The position numbers and the translations under genes are program-made. The notes beneath the pieces were generated by a model that ran no database searches, was not told the DNA's origin, and saw only the letters and a program-made list of their open reading frames with translations. A DNA stretch of 64,000 bases from Anthostomella pinea. Taxonomy: Eukaryota; Ascomycota; Sordariomycetes; Xylariales; Xylariaceae. Shown here one piece after another: positions 55,829 to 64,000 of this stretch. The stretch spans positions 372,001 to 436,000 of the forward strand of contig CAUWAG010000013.1 in assembly GCA_963556695.1 (NCBI GenBank), read 5' to 3'. Position 1 is the first letter of the stretch; each line of letters begins with the position of its first letter.

Positions 55829-56753
55829 CTTGCGTTATGGTGTTTTTGGGTCATGCTCGAGTTTCGTTGAGAACGCCAGATACGCTGCATTCTCAGCGTC
55901 AAAGAGCCCTTTTACTACTATATAGATTCAGAGAGCACGCTAGACTGGGATACTGAGCCGGTTGTCCTAGATCAGTTCAGCAGTCAGGGCTTCATGTGTT
56001 CGGGAATCTGCTTTGCTGGTGTTGATGGTTACAGTGTGAGTCTTTGTTCCCCAGCATTGTGGGCTGCAACGAGGTGACTGGTCATTATGAGACATATCAT
56101 CATCTGAATCACAGCAGATACGACGACGACCTTTGAAGCTAAGTGAAAGTCGCCACGGTGAGGCCTACAATTGGCTTACCTATGTGCATGACACGTTCGC
56201 TGCGAGTTTTAGCCATCAGAGATTCAGCACAGATAGACAGGTAGCACCAAATCCTCAAGACTGACGGAAAGTTTGGGGATACAAGTGAATGTCCCATCTC
56301 TGATAGGCATCTACACCGACTTTCTGATGTTCAACCCGTAGTACAAAAAAGAAATTGTGACACGTGGTTCATGCAACGAACACGAACAGACAAAGGAAAG
56401 GTCTCAGAAGCTACCGTCGAGGAGATTCTTCAAACTGACAGCTCACAAGACAATAAGCGAAGCACAAAGAGGAATACCGGTGCATCAAACCCCCGGATAG
56501 CGCCGTTCCTTCCAGCAGCTGTACATCACAACCGATTATATCTCTGGCAACGTAAAAGTTTACAACCCAATAAACAAGCAGCCGATAAGCGTCCAAAATG
56601 ACGTAAAGATGCAAATACATCGTGATTGTCTGGGTCCCACCAACAGCCAGCATTGCGCTTGGTAAGTTGTATCGGCTTCCAAGCTCATCGGGGTTACACG
56701 AATTCTGCGCTCCAGACTCGGACACCGCTCAATCACATAAATGTTCAAGGAGC
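55829..56753. other. Intergenic
   Basis: No gene was recognised in 0.9 kb. The left part should contain the promoter of the membrane-protein gene and the right part the 3' region of the hydrolase pseudogene. Confidence 0.45.
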
Positions 56754-57940
56754 TCACTCCGCCTCAACTATATCCTTCTGTGTCAGAAACTCGCCAACCA
56801 GCTTCAAAGTCCTCTCCCGCAACCCACTCCCTTCCAGATGGCACATGTGGCCTGCACCTGGGAGCGTGACCCAGCGTACCCGTGGTATAAGCTCGAAGAA
56901 TGGAACCTGGGCGATGTCATTCGAGGTGTCGAATTCGCCATTGTAGACGAGGGTCGGAACGTTGATCTTGGCAAGACGGGGAATGACGGTCCAGTCCTTC
57001 AGCGAGCCGATCATCGTGAGTGACGAAGGGCCGTACCTAGGCGGTTTAGCATTGGAACCACGGCAGACAACAGAGGACCAACAGGAGGGCTTGCACGAGT
57101 AATAGCTTAAGGTGGTAAGAGCTCGAGAAGTCAGGACTGTTATGATGATGGGTACTGGAACATGCCGATGAGACCTTCTCGATGCTGGTTTGGGGATTAT
57201 TCCATGGACAACTAATCCCCCCTTGGCTGTGTGTTCATCCCAACAATTTGTAGAAGAGGAAATCGCAACGTACATTGTACTATACACCGTCCTGTCTTCG
57301 TCGAAGTTCTTCATAGTCGGAAGCATCTCCGGTGGTGGAAACGGCTCGGCACGACACACGTGCTTCTTGAAGTAATAGGCCATCGCGTCTTTATACCCCG
57401 GACTGTCGTAAACGCCCTTATTCTCCGCCTCATTGTGCGCCTGTTGCATGTCTTGTGGCATCTGGTCTCTCAACAAAAGGGTGGTAGCGGCATGTCCGCA
57501 AGTCCGCTCGCGAGAATCAGCCTCTGGAGACCCTGAGGCCGGCCGGCGGCGAAGGCTGACCCAAGCATGCCTCCCCAGCTCTGGCCGAGGAGATGGAAGC
57601 CGGGGTCGCGACGCAGCTCGAGGTGGTCCAGCAGGTTGTCCAACTCGCCCTGGAAGAGCTGCTCCTGTCAGAAAGACTGGTCTCCGGCTTTCTGCGGCAG
57701 ATGAGTCGAGGAGGCGCAGCCTATCTGGTCGTAGAAGACGACTGGGAGGCCATCATCCCACCAAAGGTCTGCAAATGTGAGGAGGTACTCGTGTCCAGCG
57801 CCAGGTCCGCCATGCACTACGACAACCGGAGGAGCACCGCTGGCGAGGTCGCCGATGATCTTGTAGTAGGTGAAACATGGCTCAGCAATTGATGGGATCT
57901 CAAAAGGCGCTTTGCCTTCCCGTATCTGGATTCCCGCCAT
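56754..57940 (-). pseudogene. Proline-iminopeptidase-like alpha/beta hydrolase, broken
   Basis: The gene starts MAGIQIREGKAPFEIP at 57940. It shows the S33 layout: VVVVHGGPGAGHEYLLTF (HGGPG oxyanion loop), VFYDQIGCASSTHLP, LLGQSWGGMLGSAFAAGRPQ with nucleophile Ser in GQSWGG, YNGEFDTSND with the Asp, and GAGHMCHLEG with the His. An intron at 57273-57037 (237 nt) joins TVYSTM to YGPSSLTMIGSLKDW. Two lesions occur. TGA at 57670-57668 sits where Trp is expected (SFWQE-type text), a TGG-to-TGA change. A frameshift lies near 57478-57490 between GLADMP and LLRDQMPQDM. The catalytic set is otherwise complete, so the inactivation looks recent or reflects assembly error. The ancestral enzyme would cleave N-terminal proline or a related amide. 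Confidence 0.78.
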
Positions 57941-60136
57941 GGTTCGGGGCTCAGTTTATCGGGGGAATGAGGACAGGAAGTGAGTGGCGGGGGAAAGGGA
58001 GGGGTCTTGCGACTGCGCCTTCTATCAAAATCGTGTTGGTTGATGTCCCTTACGTTGCCAACACATGTTGTCATGTGTGAATCTATTAATAGTGCATTTA
58101 CTTGTCACCCTTTAATATCAGCGTTCACATGACACTTTATGTTTTGTGCAATATCCAAGCGCGACATTTAGCCAACGGACACGGCTGTTTTAGTTGCATG
58201 ACAGATATATCTATATGTATTAGGCAGAAGGAATTACTTACCTGATTATATACGTACACTTACCTCTCAGAACTGTGTTCCGATTCAGAACTGTGTTCCG
58301 ATTCAGAACTGTGTTCCGAGTCTGAACTCAGTTCTGAGCGAGGAACCCAGCTCACATTCGCTCGAGTCTCTTGTGGAACCGCTCGCGGGCATTGTTCACT
58401 TCCAGTCTTAGCATGCTAGTCATGTTAGTAGATCTAGATATATGACTGTGGACTGTGCGGATTAGTGTCGTTAGCTTGTGGGGTGTGTTGGTATATATAG
58501 GGGGTCCGTGTCGTGTAGCGCAAGGGGGTAAGATGGGTTTGAGCTTGGTCCATGACGAGTCGGCGTCGAGGACGTGTATATGTAGTTTTTCACTGGCATC
58601 CCTCTAATGCGTGTGGCTTAACAATGCCTTGGTTCTCATCAATGGAGAAGATGTCGATCGCGCACAGGCGCTTTGTGTGCTGGACTCCTTTGTTGCGGCG
58701 TCTCACGATGCCTTCGAACGATCTGCTACATGTGGCGTTCTCTTTATTTGTTGACGCCCCTGTTGCTATTGAACTGTGCTTCATTCAATCTGCCATCTTC
58801 CATGAGGCTTTTGCTAGCACTCGGTGATAGCAGAGGCTTGCACTCGAAAGCACTCGTCCTCGCGGCCAACTGGTGAAGACAGGGTTCAGAACAATGCGAA
58901 TGACCGGCCAACCATTGTCCAAGTTTTCCTGCTTATGAGCCATCAGCTCAGACACCATCAACTCAGACCCATCTAGGTCCAATCATGTTGACACCATACG
59001 AAACTCAACTGCTTTTCAAATGCAAATGCTGCTTTCAATTGCTGCCGCTTCTACTACTCGTCGTTTTTTCGGCTTTCTCGACGACTTCTCAACCACTGGG
59101 CTGCTGCAGCTGCTGCGACCATTACTGCTACTAATCAAATCCCAGTCTTCTCTCGCTGCACTGGTCTGCTGCTATTACTACTCCTGCTATCACTTCCTAC
59201 TAATTCTTTTCTTGGCTGCACCGAACCTTCAAAACGTCTCCACATACCACTCGTTCAGCAAGCAAAATGTATATTTATTGTAAACAGAATAATCACTCTG
59301 TTATAAGCACCTCGGACTTCTTGATACGTCCTAGTTGCTTATCCCATGCTTCCTATTCCATTAAAACTAATATAGCAATGATATTCCAGAATGGATAGAG
59401 ACATGCAGGGCGGAGGCTTATGGGGGTGACAGTATAGACGACTTCTCTCTTTACTGGCTTCACTGCTGCTGCTATCACTGCCTACTATTTTCCATTGTGC
59501 TTGCTGGTCTTGGCACATCCATTCTGTTTCTCCTTGGTTGTTGCTACTCCCCCTCCTACTACTACAAGGAAGACTACTACGACCCCTCTCCTGTCTCTTC
59601 ACTGGCCGCGAGTATTTCTACTATTGCTTCGCTGCTGATAACCTTCCGGAAGTTATGGTCAATTCACACTTCAAACCGCGATGGCCATCGAGTCAAGCTC
59701 GGTGCTCTAGGTCGCGAACTACAAACACGGTGCTGCTTTACTCCGTCGCGCCGCAATTGGTCGGTTATGGGAACCTCCTCCTCCGGGTAATCTGATGTAG
59801 AATTAACTAGTTAGGTTGACTTTTAGATTGGACAGGGAAAAATCTCCATTTATGTGGTATCCATCACAGCGCGACTTCGACTTCGAGGTGTATGTTTGCC
59901 AATCCACACGCTAGATCGCAACACGTTTTATGCATCGTGATTCTCAGCCTCCCACAGGAGTTGGCACGCCGAGCTGCAGCCTGCTCCTCCTCAAGCTTTG
60001 GACTGCGTAGCAGAGCCTCAGGAAAGAACCTGCCTTCCAAACCCTGCATGTTTGGATGCTCCCAGTTGGAGCTGTGTCCCATTTGGAACGTTCTGAGGCT
60101 TGTCAGAGTGTGCCTCCACTGGGATAATACGTGCCG
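57941..60136. other. Gene-poor region with short repeats
   Basis: No gene was recognised in 2.2 kb. It contains an imperfect inverted repeat (tgtcatgtgtgaa at 58069-58081, ttcacatgaca at 58124-58134) and an 18-bp tandem array at 58268-58321. Pyrimidine-rich low-complexity sequence with many tgctgct and ctactac triplets covers about 59030-59220 and 59450-59600. Confidence 0.45.
58268..58321. repeat. 18-bp tandem repeat, three copies
   Basis: The unit cagaactgtgttccgatt occurs twice exactly and a third time with its last bases changed. A related partial inverted copy (ctgaactcagttctgag) follows. It is intergenic. Confidence 0.88.
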
Positions 60137-61338
60137 TCATCGAAGGCCGAAAGGAGTCTCAGTGTAGCCCAGCTGCAGGTCGTCTCCCCCCGAGATCACG
60201 TCTTCTTTTCGAGAATATCCATCATTAGAAAAACGCACCTGGTCTCCGTCGGACGTCAGACAGACTGTAACAGTAGTATCCAAAGGCTTCCAAGAGCGCG
60301 CAAACCACATGATTGGGCAATCATCAAGATACAGCTCTCGAAAGCCCCCGTCGCCGTTGTCCGAACCGAGAGATGCAAGCCAGTCGACCTGCCATTGGTG
60401 GCTGAACACGTAGTTTCCAAGAGCTAGAACTTTCAGATTCGGGAAGCTTGAAGCGGAACCGGGATTGGCCTGGCGGAAATCCATCTTGGGATCCCAACCC
60501 CAATAGTCTGAGGTGTAGAGGGACAGTGTTCGCAGGTTCTGGGCAATCCGGGGATTTAGCCAGGTCATTGGCAGACACTCAAAGAAAGTGTATCTGCCCG
60601 TTTCGTCATCAGACTTCATAAGGTTCTCGTTAGTAAACATTTTCAATTCCCGCAGATTCGGCGACTCGATGACTTGGTGGAAATCCCTTGAAGAGGTGAG
60701 ACGAGTATCATCATAAGCATCGATGCGTGATATCGTAAGCGTCTTCAGCTTGATGGGAATAGTGGGCTGCGTGTCGGCCGGTTCGACGATTGCTTCATCG
60801 CCTTGCTCGCGGATTTTGAGCTCGACCTCAAGCTGCTTCTGCCATTCCCCAGACCACGTGCCCAGCAGGCACTTAAACACAATGATCAAGGTATAGTAGC
60901 GGAGTTCTTGAGGTCTGATAGATTCACTCTCCCCGTCGTAGAGGGAGCAATGGTCGACCTCGTCGAACCTGATGTTGAGTACCTTGAGGTTCGTAAAGAG
61001 CCGCAAAAGAGGCAGAGCGTGAAAGAGTGACTTGGACGAAGCGATCCTCCTGAACAAGGGGGTTCCCGATCTCGGCTGATTTCGACGGCGGTGGAAAGAC
61101 ATGATTTTGTCCGCCCGCAAGTCGAGGGTGACCTCTCTTAGAGCGGTCGCAGGTTGTCGCTCTTCGCAACTTGTTCGAACCAGTTCTGTCCCATCGTCAT
61201 CTCGAGTCGTGTGTGGCAGGATGCCCAAGAAGTCGCTATAAGTCCGACTTGCTGGCTTACGAGGCGACACTGGAGTAGTGACTTCCGGGGAAGAAGCTCA
61301 AATATCAATTCATAGATATCCTCGGGGAAGAGACCCAT
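60137..61338 (-). CDS. F-box-like protein with unresolved frame break
   Basis: The 5' part from ATG 61338 reads MGLFPEDIYELIFELLPRKS and then LLQCRLVSQQVGLIATS, an F-box. The frame then closes at about 61140. A second frame, open from about 61270 to the stop at 60137, continues with TALREVTLDLRADKIMSF, leucine-rich stretches (LFTNLKVLNIRFDEVD, LKTLTISRID, SFPNLKVLALGNYVFSHQW) and the end of the protein. The two frames overlap at 61140-61270, and no GT-AG intron that links them cleanly was found. Either a frameshift has occurred or an atypical intron exists. The total would be about 390-400 residues. A role as SCF adaptor follows from the F-box; the target is unknown. Confidence 0.6.
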
Positions 61339-61665
61339 CAAAGAGGCGGCTAGTAGTAACGGAGACCTGACTTCCAACTACTCGCGCATCTATCTCGAAG
61401 CACGTCGGTAATTGAGTGGAATCGATCGCCGTCAGCGTGACCGCTGGCAGGTAGCTAAGTATTCAGAAAATTTAGACTGGCTGCCTGATCGATGCCACGC
61501 GGACAAGCCCTGCCATCCGACCCCCCGAACCGGCGCACCCCCACTACCGGCACAGCCAAACCCCGCCACCACCACCAAAAGACCCCCCTACTCACTTACA
61601 CGCATTTGAGGCTGTATAGGGTCCAAAAAACCAGCAAAATTATCATTCTGTGGTGTTTCGGCTGC
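61339..61665. other. Intergenic
   Basis: This contains the promoter side of the F-box-like gene and the 3' flank of the pogo remnant. The stretch near 61618-61645 (gggtccaaaaaaccagcaaa) resembles terminal sequence of fungal pogo-like elements, but the partner end is not in view. Confidence 0.4.
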
Positions 61666-62379
61666 TCAATCGACGTATCTAGCCGGCGCCCGGATTGACC
61701 GCCTGGATCTAGTCATCTGGGCTTCTGTAACAGGGGCTTCTACAGCCTCTTTAGTGTCCGCAACCTCCTCGTCCTCCTCACCCTCGTCTTCAATAACCTC
61801 TGACTCTGAAAAAGAAGAAGAAGACTCTATAGCAACCGAAACTAACGGATCACCACCCTGGGTTAGTATTTCTACGATTATTATGAACTTTTTGTTAAGA
61901 TTTGATATCTTCTTTCTCTTCTTGGGCTGTAGCCGCTCCAGTTCAGCCTCCAGGGCCCTGATCTTCTGGTCTTTTATGGCCAGCTCTATCTCCTGGTTCC
62001 CAAAGGCATGGGAGATCTTCCGGAACTTCAGCCGAGTGGCTGGGGAACGGTTCTTCCCGAAATCCCGGATTTGCCGGCTCATGGTAGGGGTCTGTTGGTC
62101 CTCTGGCTCCGAGTCTTCCTGTTCTTTCGGCTCGGGGGTCTTCCACTTGTCTTCTTAGATTTCTGGATGGTCTAGACACTTTTTGTGGCTAATTGAATAG
62201 CACCCTGTCACTCGGAAGCCCGAACGGATGTTTTTTGGTGTAAACGCCCTGTCTCTTGCCTTGCTGTAATAGCGGATAAAGTTGATCTTGTCAACAGGGA
62301 AGGAATCAGTCAGAGAATTTAACTGGGTAAGGAATCTCTGGTAGTAGGACTTAAGGGCGTTATAAGGGCCGTTATTCAT
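61666..62379 (-). mobile_element. Pogo/Fot1-type transposase remnant (C-terminal part)
   Basis: On the minus strand 62379-62155 reads NGPYNALKSYYQRFLTQLNS and ARDRAFTPKNIRSGFRVTGC, the end of a DDE_1 transposase domain of the pogo family. After a stop at DHPEI the frame reopens (from about 62082) with FRKISHAFGNQEIELAIKDQ, IRALEAELERLQPKKRKKIS and an acidic tail, ending YVD at 61666. The catalytic N-terminal and middle parts are missing and a stop interrupts the rest. It is a truncated dead copy. The upstream break falls close to where the LINE-derived sequence begins. Confidence 0.75.
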
Positions 62380-62517
62380 ATATGCAACTCTAACTCAACT
62401 ATTTTTCTTGGCGCCCCGCTGTTAGGGCGTAACCTCAATATCTGCGCTAAAATAGGCATTTCTCTCAGTAACTGACTATCTTTGTTAAGGCACAAGAGAA
62501 TTTTTCTCATAAGCCGG

Positions 62518-64000
62518 ATGGCACCCTTCCACAACGAGTCCCCAAACACGCCCGTGGCCGTCCCAAAGACGACCACTTGCGACATGCACAAATCCCCGGC
62601 CCCTAGAAAGACATACGGCCCGGCAACTCTGAGCAGGCTCCGCCAGGCGCTGCTTGACGACATCAGCAGCAGCCCGTCACAGGTCTCTAAGGCTGACTTC
62701 ACCGTTATTTCCCTTTTGAAAGGAAAATCCTGAAATATCAATGACCGCAGTACCACTGGAATGAAACGACCTCAACTGAACAAAATCTCTACAGACCAAG
62801 CCATTAAACGCGATACTAGGAGTAAGGCCTCCTCCTCAGAGTGCCAGGACCAAGTTGCCAAAATACTGGATAAAGACAGGCACCTTTATGAAACCAGGAG
62901 ACAATGTTTCAAGAGTGTGTTATAACAGTTAACAAGACACTTGAGAAAGCCGGAACTGAATTATACTCACATGCCAAGGAATTCAGTGCCTTCTTCTCTA
63001 AATGCCTGAGCGAGTGGCTAGAAACCCGAGATCCGCCCAAAAGAAAGACCATTCCTGGGAGAATAGGGATGGTGAAGCCCACCATGACTTTTGCCCAAAT
63101 TGTCTCTTCTAACCACCGACAACATCCACTGACAGTTAACACCACTATAAAGAAAACACAGCCTGGCACCCTTACTGCTGCCAATCAACTGAAGAAAAAG
63201 CAGGATGATCTCTGGGTCTTTATCCGCATAGACAATAGCCACCGAGAGCCTTACAAAATAAAGTTTACACTGAATAGAAGACTTAAGCTCCATCCCTAGG
63301 AGCTTAGAGAGGTGACGCGGTGCCCCTCCGGGTTCACCTTATACCAAAGGGACAAGCCAACTGAGACTAAGCTCCTGGCCTTCTAAGAAGAGATCGCCGA
63401 CATTCTTAAGGCATAAAAGATTGAAACTCACACGGTCTGGCATCACTACAAGGTTGATAGATGCCCAAGAAAGGTCATCAGTGCAGAAAGGTCTACAATC
63501 GACATTACCAACACTGCTGTCGCTGACGAGGTTAAAGCCCAAACAGGTGACAGACCTTTAAGGTACATATTCTCAAGGAACACAGTTAATTCAGATCCAA
63601 AGACCACATGGGTGATCTCTCTGCCCCGTATAACAAAGAAACCATTCATGCTTTTTGTTCACTTAATGACCTCGAGGCACATTTAATACTCCCCCAAGGT
63701 TCACCAGTGTGCGAACTGCTTCAGATACTATGATAGAAACTACTGATGTGAAAAGCAAATATATGCACATTGCGCCAGCATAGTACACTAAAGGGAGTGC
63801 AAAAAACCAATCCCAAAGTGTGTCAACTACAAGTGGCCTCATGCTGCCAACTTTGACAAATGCCCTGCACGCTCCAAGGTCATGAAAGGTATCATCTACA
63901 AGCACACATGGGAACAAATCCAGGAAATAAGGCTGGCCGGAGAAAGAGCCAGATCCAGGGCCTTTAATAAAACAGGCAGAAACCAAGCCAGGTTAATGCC
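62518..64000 (+). mobile_element. Tad1-type LINE, ORF1 (gag-like), decayed and cut by the window edge
   Basis: Plus-strand fragments in shifting frames match the ORF1 protein of fungal Tad1/I-type LINEs. They include TTTCDMHKSPAPRKTYGPAT, TPAHAKEF-like Lys-rich text around 62904-63299 (TFAQIVSSNHRQHPL and DDLWVFIRIDNSHREPYKI), VISAERSTIDITNTAVADEV, and paired zinc knuckles near 63700-63880 (CANCFRYYDRNY, HCAS, CKKPIPKCVNYKWPHAANFD, KCPARS). Stops and frameshifts interrupt the reading (for example after LLKGKS, and a TGA inside the first knuckle). ORF2 (endonuclease and reverse transcriptase) should lie beyond 64000. The 5' limit is uncertain, between about 62380 and 62518. Confidence 0.72.

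Noticed and set aside
57668..57670. Stop-codon readthrough at TGA in the hydrolase
   Set aside because: The context is TGA CAG rather than the TGA CTA favoured for readthrough in fungi, and a second lesion follows, so decay is simpler.
59020..59790. Pyrimidine-rich ORFs with many Leu and Tyr codons
   Set aside because: They result from tgctgct and ctactac low-complexity sequence and do not resemble a protein family.

Overview
The window is nuclear DNA of a filamentous ascomycete, probably a Sordariomycete. The evidence is short GT-AG introns (mostly 47-80 nt) with CTNAC-type branch points, fungus-specific families (CFEM receptor, Zn2Cys6 regulator, HRI1, E3-binding protein Pdx1, Sulfotransfer_4-type sulfotransferase), moderately GC-rich codons, and decayed pogo/Fot1, Tad1-LINE and LTR elements. 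No rRNA, tRNA or CRISPR array was recognised. Many exon junctions were worked out by hand from reading frame and family motifs.

Layout. 0.6-14.1 kb is a dense housekeeping block: RER1 (-), mitochondrial enoyl-CoA hydratase (+), a RING/ZZ-like/SH3 protein (+), a small frame-broken ORF (+), an F-box protein (+), a two-pass mitochondrial-type membrane protein (-) and, divergent from it, pyruvate dehydrogenase E3-binding protein PDX1 (+). 14-31 kb is sparse and looks accessory: a CaiB/BaiF CoA-transferase (-), a seven-exon Zn2Cys6 regulator (+), a CFEM-domain seven-helix receptor (-), and a ruined sulfotransferase gene (-) whose intron carries a Tc1/mariner-type MITE. 33.5-40.8 kb has an intact 700-aa membrane/coiled-coil protein (+), a ruined gene for a probable secreted protein (+) and HRI1 (-). 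41.5-44.9 kb holds three decayed pieces of a duplicated ankyrin-repeat gene (-) with a solo LTR between two of them. 45.8-49.3 kb is a complete seven-exon secreted GH3 beta-glucosidase (-). 51.7-57.9 kb has two intact hypothetical genes (-) and a broken proline-iminopeptidase-like hydrolase (-). The right end has an F-box-like gene with a frame break (-), a pogo transposase remnant (-) and the 5' half of a decayed Tad1-type LINE (+) that runs off the window.

Function. RER1 acts in Golgi-to-ER retrieval. Enoyl-CoA hydratase, PDX1 and the membrane protein at 11.3 kb all point to the mitochondrion. The receptor, Zn2Cys6 regulator and CoA-transferase could serve environmental sensing and metabolism, but nothing in the sequence ties them into one pathway. 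The theme of the second half is gene decay: at least five genes carry nonsense codons or frameshifts, several consistent with C:G-to-T:A change, next to small and truncated mobile elements.
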